Assembly (NCBI RefSeq): GCF_015752155.1
Contig: NZ_JADOVI010000007.1
Coordinates: 124,001-188,000, forward strand
DNA: 64,000 nt
From: Cryobacterium sp. MP_M3
Lineage (GTDB): Bacteria > Actinomycetota > Actinomycetes > Actinomycetales > Microbacteriaceae
Direction: 5' to 3'
The position numbers and the translations under genes are program-made. Positions 23,734-32,360 of this stretch are shown piece after piece (position 1 is the first letter of the stretch; every line of letters starts with the position of its first letter). Below the pieces are notes generated by a model. That model was not told the DNA's origin, made no database searches, and saw only the letters and a list, made by a program, of their open reading frames with translations.

Positions 23734-23761
23734 ATTCCAGCAAAAGGGTGGTTTTGGATGC
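23734..23761 (-). promoter_or_regulatory. candidate ECF (SigK-type) promoter of the second DUF4397 gene
   Basis: On the minus strand GCATCC (23761-23756), 16 bases, then TGGAAT (23739-23734). It agrees with the element at 22767-22794 in both boxes and in spacing, and resembles the mycobacterial SigK pattern CCATCC / CCGAAT. Confidence 0.65.
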
Positions 23762-23781
23762 AACCCTTCAAGAAAAGTTTG

Positions 23782-23803
23782 ACAAAACCCCCCGAATAGG
23801 GGG
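23782..23803 (-). terminator. Rho-independent terminator after the alpha/beta hydrolase
   Basis: On the minus strand CCCCC-TATTC-GGGGG followed by GTTTTGT, starting five bases beyond the hydrolase stop. It is a compact hairpin with U-tract. Confidence 0.75.
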
Positions 23804-23808
23804 AAGCG

Positions 23809-24573
23809 TCAGGAAAGGAAGTCCAGGGCCGCCTGCTTGAACTCGCGGGAGGTGAGGGAATTCACGTGATCGCGCCCGGGCAGCTCCCGGTAGGCGGAGC
23901 CGCGGGCGCGGGCCAGCTCGGCCACTCCCTCCGGGATCGGGTCGGCACCGCCCGCCACATACAGCACGGGGATGCCCGGCGGCAAGTCGAGTTCCGCCCC
24001 GGCGAATCCCTCCACGCAGGCCAGCAGTGCCGCCAGGTCTCCTCCCGCGGCGACCGCGGCGGCGAGCACGGGCCCGAGCACGGACGAGACCACCGGATCG
24101 GCCGGGGCCTGGCCGGCCAGCAGCCCGGCCAGCGTCGCCGGGCCGACGGACTCGAACAGTTCGACCGGCCCCGCGCCGCCGAGCACCAGGCGGCTCACCC
24201 GTTCCGGTGCCAGCCGGGCGAGCGCAGCCGCGACCCGGGACCCCATCGAATAGGCCACCACGTCGACGTGGTCAAGGCCGAGCGCGTCGAGCACGACGAC
24301 GAGGTCGGCCGCGAGCTGCCGGGGAGCGTAGTCGGCGGCCCGGTGCGGTTTGTCGCTTCGACCGTGGCCGCGGAGGTCGGGCGCGACCACGCCACGTCCG
24401 GCTTCCTCGAGGAAGCGCACCCAGCCGGTGCCGGTCCAGCTGAGCCTGGCGGTCGACGCGAACCCGTGCACGAGCAGGATCGGGCGGTCCCCCGGCACGA
24501 AGTCATAGGCGATCCGCACGCCGTCGAGGCGCCGCGCGAAGGAGTCCAGCACGGGCGCGGGCCGGGGCCCCAC
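23809..24573 (-). CDS. alpha/beta-fold hydrolase
   Basis: Hydrolase (254 aa) of the epoxide hydrolase/proline-iminopeptidase-like group. The oxyanion region is LLVHGFAST, the nucleophile is Ser in VAYSMGSR (Ala replaces the usual first Gly), the acid lies in AGGADPIPEG and the His in GRDHVNS. The start is a GTG directly after the nicotinamidase stop. It is the last gene of the dacB-pncA-hydrolase unit and runs into a terminator. The substrate is unknown. Confidence 0.82.
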   Translation of the reverse strand: MGPRPAPVLDSFARRLDGVRIAYDFVPGDRPILLVHGFASTARLSWTGTGWVRFLEEAGRGVVAPDLRGHGRSDKPHRAADYAPRQLAADLVVVLDALGLDHVDVVAYSMGSRVAAALARLAPERVSRLVLGGAGPVELFESVGPATLAGLLAGQAPADPVVSSVLGPVLAAAVAAGGDLAALLACVEGFAGAELDLPPGIPVLYVAGGADPIPEGVAELARARGSAYRELPGRDHVNSLTSREFKQAALDFLS

Positions 24574-25164
24574 CTAGGCGACCACGTCTGAGGCGGCCAG
24601 GACGGCCCCCGCGTATGCCAGTTCGGCGAGGGCAGCCTCGCTGGCCTCCGGGTTGACCCCGGCGATCAGGTCGGTGAGCACGCGCAGGTGCTGGCCGTGT
24701 TCGAGGGCGTCGAGCCCGCTCGCCCGCACACAGTGGTCGGTGGCCAGGCCAACGATGTCGACATCCGTCACACCGTTCGTGATCAGCAGTTCGCCGGTTT
24801 TGTCGCCGCCCTCTGAGACGCCGTCGAAGATGGAGTAGCCGACCTCCCCCTGTCCCTTGCGAATGTGGATGGTGTGTTCCGGCAGCGTGAGCGCCGGGTT
24901 GTACTCGGCGCCTGGGGTGCCCGCCACGCAGTGCACCGGCCAGCTCTCGGAGTAGTCGGGTTCGCCGGACAAAGCGAAGTGGCCGCCGTTGTCGCTGTCG
25001 GGGTCGTGCCAGTCCCGGGAGGCGAAGACGCACGCGTAGGCGTTCTGGTGTTGCGCCAGGAGAGCGCTCACCCCGGCGGCAACGGCGGAACCGCCCGCAA
25101 CTTCAAGCGCGCCACCCTCTGTGAAGTCATTCTGGACGTCGATGATGAACAGTGCCCGTGTCAC
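24574..25164 (-). CDS. pncA: nicotinamidase (isochorismatase fold)
   Basis: Enzyme of 196 aa converting nicotinamide to nicotinate for NAD salvage. The catalytic triad is D9 (FIIDVQNDF), Lys in IHIRKGQG and Cys in LATDHCVRAS. The metal site appears as SRDWHDPDSDNGGHF. Start GTG 25164 has GAAGGAG six bases upstream. It is cotranscribed with the PBP4-like gene 28 bases before it and the hydrolase after it. Confidence 0.92.
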   Translation of the reverse strand: MTRALFIIDVQNDFTEGGALEVAGGSAVAAGVSALLAQHQNAYACVFASRDWHDPDSDNGGHFALSGEPDYSESWPVHCVAGTPGAEYNPALTLPEHTIHIRKGQGEVGYSIFDGVSEGGDKTGELLITNGVTDVDIVGLATDHCVRASGLDALEHGQHLRVLTDLIAGVNPEASEAALAELAYAGAVLAASDVVA

Positions 25165-25192
25165 AGGTGGCTCCTTCGCTCGCCGGATGGGA

Positions 25193-26635
25193 TCAGGTGT
25201 TCGACAGGTTGTCACCGCAACGATAGAAACCGGCGGTGAGGGTGTCGATCGCCTGCTTCGCATTATCGCCCACATCCCCGAGCGCGTAAACGGCGAAGGT
25301 GAGCGGCGTGCCGTCCGCTGCGTGGATGACGCCGGCCAGGGTGTAGCCGGTGTCGATCCAACCGGTCTTGGCGAAGACGGAACCGTCCGCGACGGCGTTG
25401 TCCCCCGTGAACCGGTCGCTGTAGGACAGCGACCCGCTGTCGCCGCCGGCGACGGGCAAGCCGTCGAAGATGACGCCGAGGTTGCCCTCCCTGGCGTTGA
25501 TCTTGACGAACAGTTTCGTCAGGTAGGACGGCGGAACGGCGTTGTTGTCGCTCAAGCCGGAGCCGTCGGCGATGAGGATGCCGGCCGTGTCGATGCCGTA
25601 CGGGGCGAGCCCGGCGAGGGTGGATTTCTGCAACGCCCCGAAGGTGCTCCCAGCCCCGGATTTCACCGCGACGAGCCGGGCGAGCATCTCGGCGAGCGCG
25701 TTGTCCGACACGATCAGCGCCTGTTTGATCAGGGTGGACACCGGCTGGGACTGCACCGAGGCGAGTTCTGCGGCGCCCGCCGGTGCCGTGCCGCGGCTGA
25801 CCTCCACATTGCCGCCGAGCGCGTCGGCGAACGCTTGCCCGGCGCGCCCTATCGGGTCGCTACTGCGGGCGGAGGTGCTGCTTCCCGGGTTGTCCCGGTC
25901 TCCGTCGACCTGCAGGGCCGTGATCTCGGGCATGTACCCGTCGCCGAGTTCCTTCCGGTTCCAGCTCGGGTCCCAGCTGGGGTCTCCGAAGGAGGAAGAG
26001 TCGAGCACGAGCCGGGTGATCGGCGGATGCGCCGGGTCGGCCGTCCACGCGGCGATGGTCTTCGCGGCCAGGTCGTCGAGGTGCGCGGCGCCGGTGTACA
26101 CCGATTCTTCGCCGGTCGGGGTGCGGGATAGCGTGAGGTCTCCCCCACCGACCAGCACGACCGTTCCCGCTTCGCTGCCGGCGACCACGGTCGTCGTGGC
26201 CCGGTAGTCGGGGCCGAGCACGCTCAGCGCGGCCGCCGAGGTCAGCACTTTGAGCACGCTCGCGGTGCGGGACGGCGTGTTGCCGCCGCGGTCGAAGAGG
26301 ACTTCGCCGGTGCTGGCGTTGACCACCTGGGCCTGGAAGTTAGCGAGCCGGGGGTCGGCGGCGAGGCCGGCCACCGAGCAGGTGCGGAGACGGCTGGCGG
26401 TGGTGGCGTCGGCCGGGGCGGGCCGGGGCGGCGGGGCCGTCGGGGTGGGGCTGGGGGTGGCGGCCCGGGCACGGAGGGCTGCGGGAGCGCTGGCCGGGAT
26501 GGTCGATGCTCCCGCGACGACGGCCCCGGTGCCGAGGAGGGCGAACAGCGCCGCACCGGCGGTGATCAGCGCCAGCGTGCGGTGCCGGGCGATGAAGGCT
26601 GCGATGCCGGGGCGCGGGGTGTCCTGTTCTTCCAC
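25193..26635 (-). CDS. dacB: D-alanyl-D-alanine carboxypeptidase/endopeptidase (PBP4 type, S13)
   Basis: Peptidoglycan-trimming enzyme (480 aa) acting outside the membrane. After ~20 cytoplasmic residues there is one membrane helix (LALITAGAALFALLGTGAVV) and a Pro/Ala-rich linker. The S13 domain has SxxK as SVLK near residue 135, SxN as SDNALAEML and KTG in VFAKTGWIDTG. Start GTG 26635 is preceded at six bases by TACAGT with no Shine-Dalgarno sequence, so a leaderless message is likely. Confidence 0.9.
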   Translation of the reverse strand: MEEQDTPRPGIAAFIARHRTLALITAGAALFALLGTGAVVAGASTIPASAPAALRARAATPSPTPTAPPPRPAPADATTASRLRTCSVAGLAADPRLANFQAQVVNASTGEVLFDRGGNTPSRTASVLKVLTSAAALSVLGPDYRATTTVVAGSEAGTVVLVGGGDLTLSRTPTGEESVYTGAAHLDDLAAKTIAAWTADPAHPPITRLVLDSSSFGDPSWDPSWNRKELGDGYMPEITALQVDGDRDNPGSSTSARSSDPIGRAGQAFADALGGNVEVSRGTAPAGAAELASVQSQPVSTLIKQALIVSDNALAEMLARLVAVKSGAGSTFGALQKSTLAGLAPYGIDTAGILIADGSGLSDNNAVPPSYLTKLFVKINAREGNLGVIFDGLPVAGGDSGSLSYSDRFTGDNAVADGSVFAKTGWIDTGYTLAGVIHAADGTPLTFAVYALGDVGDNAKQAIDTLTAGFYRCGDNLSNT

Positions 26636-26641
26636 CCGTGT

Positions 26642-26647
26642 ACTGTA
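26642..26647 (-). promoter_or_regulatory. -10 box for leaderless dacB transcript
   Basis: TACAGT followed by ACACGG and the GTG start codon. The spacing would put the transcript 5' end at the start codon. Confidence 0.5.
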
Positions 26648-26700
26648 CCTGCCGTCGATGTGAGGCCACCTCGACTTGGCAGCGCGGGGAGCTCGCCGCC

Positions 26701-28422
26701 TCAGGGCCGGACGACGGCGCTTCCCGTGCGACGCAGCGCGAGCCAGCGCTCCAGCTCGACCGCGGGCACCGGCCGGGAGAGGTGGAAGCCCTGCGCCTGG
26801 TCGCAGCCGTAGCGGTTGAGTTCCTCATAGGCGACCCCGTCCTCGACGCCTTCGGCGACCATGGCCAGGCCCAGGCTATGGGCCAGCACGACGGCCGAGG
26901 CCACCAGGGCGGCCGCCCTCGCGTCGTCGGCCATCGGCTGCACGAACGAGCGGTCGAGTTTGAGCTCGTCGATCGGGAGATCCCGCAGGTAGGCGAGTGA
27001 GCTGTAGCCGGTTCCGAAGTCGTCGACGGCGATCCGGATCCCCGTGTTCCGCAGCCGGCTCAGGATGTCGTGAGCCCGTTCACGGTCACTCATCAGGAAT
27101 TCCTCGGTGATCTCGAGCAGCAGCGCGGACGTCGGCAGGCCGCGGGCATCGATCATCGCCCCGATCCGTTCGGGAAGTTCGACGTCGATCAGGGCGCTCG
27201 CCGAGAGGTTCACCGCCACGGTGAGCGGTTGGCCGTGCCGCACCCACCTGGCCGCCTGGTCCAGCGCCTTCGCGAGCACGACCTGGGTCAGCGGATGCAT
27301 CAGCCCGGACTCTTCTACCAGGTCGAGGAACTGATCGGGCTCCAGCAGGCCGCGGCTCGGATGGTTCCAGCGCACCAGTGCCTCTACGCCGTGCACTTCG
27401 CCGGTGGCCAGGTGCACCTTGGGTTGGTAGTACAGCTCGATCTGGTCGTCCTGAAGGGCCACCCGCAGTTCCTGCAGGGTGCGGAGCCGGTTCTCGCCGT
27501 GGCTGTCGTCCACGCTCCGGTACACCCGGTGACCGGTGCGTTGCGCCTTGGCCTTGTACATGGCCATGTCGGCCTTGCGCAGCAGGCTGGTCAGGTCCTC
27601 GCCCTGCTCGGGGAAGAGGGCTATCCCGATGCTCACGCTGGTCTGCAGGGCGATACCCTCCAGGGTGAACGGCACGGCCAGTTCGGTCCGGATGCCCGCC
27701 GCCATCGTCTCCGCCTTCTCGCGACCGGCGTCGTCGAGCAGGATCGCGAATTCGTCGCCGCCCAGCCGGGCCAGCAGGTCCCGGGGCCGGAGCCGCGCGG
27801 ACAGGCGGTGTCCGATCTGCACGAGCAGTTCGTCGCCGACGTTGTGGCCCAGGCTGTCGTTCACCTCTTTGAACCGGTCGAGGTCGAGGAGGAGCAGCGC
27901 TCGTCTCCCGCCGGCGCCGAGGGCCAGGCTCAGCTGGACATCCGTGTATAACGCCCGGCGGTTGGGAAGCCCGGTCAGGTCGTCGGTGCGCGCCAGGCGG
28001 CGGAGATCGGACATCCGCCCGAGTTCCCGGAACGCCAGGACCGTGCGCAGTGAGGCCAGGAGCAGGGTGGCGGTCGCCAGATTGATCGCCAGGTCCGATA
28101 CGGGCACCCTGCTGGCCAGCACAAGCACGCCCAGCCCGGCCGCGGTGGACAACGCCGGCAGTGCGAGCGTCCACAGGCGGGTCGGACGCGCGCCCGGCTC
28201 CGGCCCGCTCGACTCGAGGGCCCAGATGGCGACCAGGGCGAGCCCGCAGGCCCAGCCTGCGTCCAGCAGAGTGCCGACCTGGTAGCCACCGGTGACATCC
28301 ACGACGGCGAAGGCCACGTCGGAGGCGGCGAAAACCAGGAGCCCGCAGACCAGCATGACCCAGTGACGTCCGGCCGTGAGGATTCGGGACCCGGCGATGC
28401 CGGCCACGACGGCGACAACCAT
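26701..28422 (-). CDS. GGDEF-EAL protein, C-terminal part of a split gene
   Basis: Cyclic di-GMP enzyme (573 aa). About 130 residues with four to five membrane helices are followed by a complete GGDEF domain (active site GGDEF near residue 220, inhibitory site RPRD five residues before it). A complete EAL domain follows (GVEALVRWNHP, DDFGTGYSSLAYL, AEGVED, QGFHLSRPV). It can therefore in principle make and break cyclic di-GMP. The ATG overlaps the stop of the upstream piece (TGATG). Reading on upstream in this frame gives YPWLDL, which aligns with SPLFDL of the paralogue at 28981. One base has therefore probably been lost near 28440 and the gene divided in two. Confidence 0.85.
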   Translation of the reverse strand: MVVAVVAGIAGSRILTAGRHWVMLVCGLLVFAASDVAFAVVDVTGGYQVGTLLDAGWACGLALVAIWALESSGPEPGARPTRLWTLALPALSTAAGLGVLVLASRVPVSDLAINLATATLLLASLRTVLAFRELGRMSDLRRLARTDDLTGLPNRRALYTDVQLSLALGAGGRRALLLLDLDRFKEVNDSLGHNVGDELLVQIGHRLSARLRPRDLLARLGGDEFAILLDDAGREKAETMAAGIRTELAVPFTLEGIALQTSVSIGIALFPEQGEDLTSLLRKADMAMYKAKAQRTGHRVYRSVDDSHGENRLRTLQELRVALQDDQIELYYQPKVHLATGEVHGVEALVRWNHPSRGLLEPDQFLDLVEESGLMHPLTQVVLAKALDQAARWVRHGQPLTVAVNLSASALIDVELPERIGAMIDARGLPTSALLLEITEEFLMSDRERAHDILSRLRNTGIRIAVDDFGTGYSSLAYLRDLPIDELKLDRSFVQPMADDARAAALVASAVVLAHSLGLAMVAEGVEDGVAYEELNRYGCDQAQGFHLSRPVPAVELERWLALRRTGSAVVRP

Positions 28423-28859
28423 CAGGTCCAGCCAGGGGTAGCCACGGTCATCACGGACTGCACGGTCACCGGGCCGGTCAACGCCGCCGTGAACACGGGA
28501 CTCAGCACGGCCGCCAGCATGGCCGCGGCGCCCAGCGCGCCCACCGAGCCGTCAAGAGTCACCGCCAGGGAGAGTCCGCGCAGCTGCCGGTGGATCAGGA
28601 AGGCGAGGGCGGTCAAGAGCAACTGCGCCCGCGCCTTCCGGGCCCGGGCGATGGCCCTCCAGCACACTCCGACGGGAACCGTGTTGGCCAGGAGCCCGAC
28701 CCAGTCGTCGGTCAGGGCTCGGATGCCCTCCGCACCGTGCAGCGCCAGGCTCAGGGTGTAGACGGCGAGGACGAGCAGCATCGCCGCGACGAGCCAGAGG
28801 TCCGCGCGGTTGGGCGCGCCGGGCAAGCCGTCCTGGCTGGTCGCGCGATCGGCTCGCAT
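28422..28859 (-). CDS. N-terminal membrane part of the split GGDEF-EAL gene
   Basis: Protein of 145 aa with about four hydrophobic segments, homologous to residues ~20-180 of the intact paralogue (IHRQLRGLSLAVTLDGSVGA against VHRQLRALPRAVSLDSAVGA). It ends at a TGA created by the frameshift. It also lacks about 43 residues present in the paralogue between CWRA and HRQL, so two membrane segments are missing. AAGGGAG precedes the ATG-ATG start. It may be translated and coupled to the downstream part, or be the remains of a decaying gene. Confidence 0.75.
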   Translation of the reverse strand: MRADRATSQDGLPGAPNRADLWLVAAMLLVLAVYTLSLALHGAEGIRALTDDWVGLLANTVPVGVCWRAIARARKARAQLLLTALAFLIHRQLRGLSLAVTLDGSVGALGAAAMLAAVLSPVFTAALTGPVTVQSVMTVATPGWT

Positions 28860-28980
28860 CATGAGGCTCCCTTGGTTTTCCACGCTAGCGGAGCCGGGCC
28901 ACCATTCCCCGGGCGGGCCAGGCTGCGGGCCAACCCAAAACTGGGGACAGAGGGCCCCGACCGACAGCGTTCGATCCCGG

Positions 28981-31263
28981 TCAGGCCGTGGCCACTGCCG
29001 CGCGCCGCGAAACCAGCCATGCAGCCAGGTCGGCCGCGGGGAGCGGGCGGGCCATGTGGAAGCCCTGCGCCTGATCGCACCCGTATCGCACGAGTTCGTC
29101 GTAGGCCACGGCATCCTCCACTCCCTCGGCGACGGCGCTCATGCCCAGGCTGTGGGCGAGGTCGACGATGGAGGAGACGAGCGCGGCGGCGCGCGCGTCG
29201 TCGGCCATCGGGAAGATGAAGGAGCGGTCCAGCTTGAGCTCGTCGATGGGCAGGTCGCGCAGGTAGGCGAGGGAGCTGTAGCCGGTACCGAAGTCGTCGA
29301 CGGCGATCCGGATTCCCGTCTCCCGCAACTGGGTGAGGATGTCCCTCGCCCGTTCCCGGTCTGCCATCAGGAACTCCTCGGTGATCTCCAGTGTCAGGGC
29401 GGAGGCCGGCAGGTGCCGGGACGAGAGCATGGCACCAACCCGCGCCGGCAGTTCGGCGTCGAGCAGGGAACGCGCCGAGAGATTCACCGCGACCGCGAGC
29501 GGATGACCCTCGGCCCGCCAGAGCGCGGCCTGGTCCAGGGCCTTGTCGAGCACCGTGTGCGTCATGGCGTGCATCAACCCGGATTCCTCGACGAGGTCGA
29601 GGAACTGCCCCGGCTGAAGCAGGCCGCGGGCCGGGTGCTGCCAGCGCACGAGCGCTTCGACGCAGTTCACCTGCCCGGTGGGCAGGTCGATCTTCGGCTG
29701 GTAGTGCAGCACCAGCTGGTCCTCGCGAAGTGCCTCGCGCAGCTCCTGCACCGTGCGCAGCCGGGAGTCCCCGTGGCTGTCGTCGGAGCTGCGGTAGACA
29801 TGATGCCCGGTTCCGCCGGCCTTGGCCTTGTACATGGCCATGTCGGCCTTCCGCAGCAGCCCGGTCAGGTTGTCGCTCTGGTCGGGGTAGAGCGCGATCC
29901 CGACCGAGACGCTGGTCTGCAGGGAGATCCCGGCGAGGGTGAACGGTTCGGCCAGGGCCGCCTGTACCGTCGCCGCGACGGCCTCCGCCTCGGTCGCGCC
30001 GGCGTCGTCGAGGAGGATGGCGAATTCGTCTCCGCCGAGGCGTGCCAGCAGGTCCCGGGGCCGCAATTGGTCGGCCAGGCGACGCCCGACCTGCACGAGC
30101 AGCTCGTCGCCGACATCGTGGCCGAGGCCGTCGTTGACTTCCTTGAACCGGTCCAGGTCGAGCAGCATCAGTGCGCTTCGCGGTCCTCCTGCTCCGAGGC
30201 GCATGGGCACGTCGAGGTAGAGGGCCCGCCGGTTGGGCAGCCCGGTGAGGTCGTCGGTGCGCGCCTGGCGGCGGAGGTCGGCCATCCGGCCGAGATCCCG
30301 GAACGCGACGGCCGTGCGCAGGCTCGCCCCGGCGAGGGTCGCGGTCGCCAGCACGACGGCGAGGATGGAGAGCCTCACCTGGGTGCCCAGCACGAGCACC
30401 AGCACCCCGGCGGCCGTGGCCACCACGGGCACGATCAGGGAGAGGGCGCCGGTCAGCCGGCGGCCGACCTCCCCCGGAGGTCGGGTGAGACCGTCCACCC
30501 AAAGGGCGATCAGGGTGAGGCCGACGGCCCACCCGCCGTCCAGCACCGTGCCGATCGCGTAGCTGTCACCGGCGATCTGCTCCGCGTAGGTCACGTCGGT
30601 GGCGGCGAAGACCAGCAGGCCGGCGACGAGGATGCCCCAGCGGCCGCCGACGTCCAGCCCCCGGGCGGAGGCGACTCCGACCACGGCGGCGACCAGCACG
30701 AGGTCGAACAGGGGGGAGGCGGTCGCAACAGCCGTGGCGAGGGTGAGTTCACCGGTCTGGGCGGCGAGGAGGATCGGGCTGAGGATCGCGGCGAGCAGGG
30801 CCGCGGCGCCGAGGGCTCCGACCGCGCTGTCGAGCGAGACCGCCCGTGGAAGCGCCCGAAGCTGGCGGTGCACGAGGATGGCGAGCGACCCGAGGATGAG
30901 CGGGTAGAAGAGCAGGTAGCCGAAGTCGGCGGGCGAGGGGAATTTCAGCGCTTCCGCGTCGCCGAGCGCCAGCACGTAGTACTGGTTCGAGACCGCGAAT
31001 ACGGTGACGGCGGCCGCAGCCAGGATCACCAGCGTCCGTCGGAATCCGCTGCGATAGACCGCGCGCCAGCACAGCGCCGCGGGTATCCACTGGGTTATCG
31101 TGCCCAGCCAGCCGTTGACCACAGGCCGGAGGTCGTGGCTGGGGAGCGCCAGCCCGGCCAGGTAGACGGCGAGAACCACCCCCATCGCCCAGACCAGCAG
31201 GTTGCCGTGACTCACCAACCGGGCGGAAGGCGTCGGCGGGCCGGTGATAGTGCTGTTTTCCAC
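28981..31263 (-). CDS. membrane GGDEF-EAL cyclic di-GMP enzyme
   Basis: Intact 760-aa protein. Residues 1-~325 contain around nine to ten membrane helices of an unassigned sensor region. The GGDEF domain runs ~335-500 with active site GGDEF at 410-414 and inhibitory RPRD at 401-404. The EAL domain runs ~505-750 with CVEALVRWQHP, DDFGTGYSSLAYL, AEGVED and QGFHMARPL. All residues for both cyclase and phosphodiesterase activity are present. The start is a GTG with GGGGG just upstream. It is 120 bases before the split paralogue in the same direction, a tandem duplication. Confidence 0.9.
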   Translation of the reverse strand: MENSTITGPPTPSARLVSHGNLLVWAMGVVLAVYLAGLALPSHDLRPVVNGWLGTITQWIPAALCWRAVYRSGFRRTLVILAAAAVTVFAVSNQYYVLALGDAEALKFPSPADFGYLLFYPLILGSLAILVHRQLRALPRAVSLDSAVGALGAAALLAAILSPILLAAQTGELTLATAVATASPLFDLVLVAAVVGVASARGLDVGGRWGILVAGLLVFAATDVTYAEQIAGDSYAIGTVLDGGWAVGLTLIALWVDGLTRPPGEVGRRLTGALSLIVPVVATAAGVLVLVLGTQVRLSILAVVLATATLAGASLRTAVAFRDLGRMADLRRQARTDDLTGLPNRRALYLDVPMRLGAGGPRSALMLLDLDRFKEVNDGLGHDVGDELLVQVGRRLADQLRPRDLLARLGGDEFAILLDDAGATEAEAVAATVQAALAEPFTLAGISLQTSVSVGIALYPDQSDNLTGLLRKADMAMYKAKAGGTGHHVYRSSDDSHGDSRLRTVQELREALREDQLVLHYQPKIDLPTGQVNCVEALVRWQHPARGLLQPGQFLDLVEESGLMHAMTHTVLDKALDQAALWRAEGHPLAVAVNLSARSLLDAELPARVGAMLSSRHLPASALTLEITEEFLMADRERARDILTQLRETGIRIAVDDFGTGYSSLAYLRDLPIDELKLDRSFIFPMADDARAAALVSSIVDLAHSLGMSAVAEGVEDAVAYDELVRYGCDQAQGFHMARPLPAADLAAWLVSRRAAVATA

Positions 31264-31308
31264 TCGCCCCCTGCCGGTCTGACCTCAGGATATCGGCGGC
31301 ATCAGGCC

Positions 31309-31329
31309 GGCCGGCCGGTTTGGCCGGCC
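31309..31329. terminator. GGCCGGCC hairpin after the Gfo/Idh gene
   Basis: GGCCGGCC at 31309 and 31322 can pair, 35 bases past the stop at 31364. There is no U-tract. It could end the oxidoreductase transcript. Confidence 0.35.
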
Positions 31330-31363
31330 CGCGCGCACCCCAGAATGGGTGACGCGGCGAACG

Positions 31364-32347
31364 TCACTCGCCGGGGTAGCGCAGTCCGATCTGCTCGCGC
31401 ACGGCATCGAGGGTCTCCATGATCGCGACGATCTCCTCGACCGGCAGGATGTCGCTCGAGATCTTCCCGGCCCGGATGAGCTTCTCGGCCTCGATGGCCT
31501 GGAAGTGCATTCCGCGCCCGGTGATCGGGGCGCTGAAGGTCTCGATCACCTCGTTCGCGCTGTCCCGCACCCGGATGGTCGTCGGCGCGTACCAGGTTCG
31601 GTCGATGTCGATCCGGCCAGCGGTGCCGAGGATGGTCGCCGTGTTCGGGCCGGCCGTGTCGCTCGCGGAGAGGGTCTGGGCGATCTGCCCGCCCGGGTAG
31701 CGGAACGTCGTCGCGACCTGCGCGTCGGCGCCGGTGGGCTTGAAGGTCGCGGTCGCCAGGATCGTCTCCGGTCGCCCGAACAGCTCGGAGGCGAAGGTGA
31801 GCGGGTAGATGCCGAGGTCGAGGAGGGCGCCGCCGCCGAGCGCCATCGAGTTGAGGCGGTGCTCAGGGTCTTCCGGTAGACGCTGGGTGTGGTCGGCGAT
31901 GAGCGTGTGCACGTCCCCGAGCGTGCCGGCGGCGAGGATCTCCCTGATCCGCACCATGTGCGGCAGGAACCTGGTCCACATGGCCTCGAGCACGAGCAGC
32001 CCCTTGCTCGCGGCGAGGTCGACGATCTCCCGGGCTTCGCGGCCGTTCAGCGTGATCGGCTTCTCGATCAGCACGTGCTTGCCCGCGTTCAACATCAGGC
32101 GCGCGTTCTCGGCGTGGAACGGATGCGGCGTGGAGATGTAGACGATGTCGACGTCGGGGTCGGCGGCGAGGGCTTCGTAGCTCGGGTGGGCGGTGGGGAT
32201 GCCGAACTCGGCCGCGAAGGCGTCGGCCGAGGGCTGGGTGCGGGAGGCAACCGCCTGCACCTGGAATCCGCCGAGGACGAGGTCGTTGGTGAATGCGTGG
32301 GCGATCCCGCCCGTGGCCAGGATTCCCCAGCGGATTGCGTCGGTCAT
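31364..32347 (-). CDS. Gfo/Idh/MocA-family oxidoreductase
   Basis: NAD(P)-dependent sugar or polyol dehydrogenase-like protein (327 aa). The N-terminal Rossmann domain begins WGILATGGIAHAF, and the VLIEKPITLN motif holds the conserved EKP. The C-terminal alpha/beta domain includes ALLDLGIYPLTFA. ATG 32347 lies seven bases after TAGGCT and lacks a Shine-Dalgarno sequence, so it is likely leaderless. Substrate unknown. Confidence 0.87.
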   Translation of the reverse strand: MTDAIRWGILATGGIAHAFTNDLVLGGFQVQAVASRTQPSADAFAAEFGIPTAHPSYEALAADPDVDIVYISTPHPFHAENARLMLNAGKHVLIEKPITLNGREAREIVDLAASKGLLVLEAMWTRFLPHMVRIREILAAGTLGDVHTLIADHTQRLPEDPEHRLNSMALGGGALLDLGIYPLTFASELFGRPETILATATFKPTGADAQVATTFRYPGGQIAQTLSASDTAGPNTATILGTAGRIDIDRTWYAPTTIRVRDSANEVIETFSAPITGRGMHFQAIEAEKLIRAGKISSDILPVEEIVAIMETLDAVREQIGLRYPGE

Positions 32348-32354
32348 GGGCTTC

Positions 32355-32360
32355 AGCCTA
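32355..32360 (-). promoter_or_regulatory. -10 box for leaderless Gfo/Idh gene
   Basis: TAGGCT, then GAAGCCC, then ATG 32347. It lies directly past the 3' end of the DUF998-like gene. Confidence 0.5.

Noticed and set aside
28859-30532. Long Arg/Pro/Gly-rich minus-strand frame overlapping the intact GGDEF-EAL gene
   Set aside because: It is a frame-shifted shadow of the 28981-31263 gene and lacks domain motifs.
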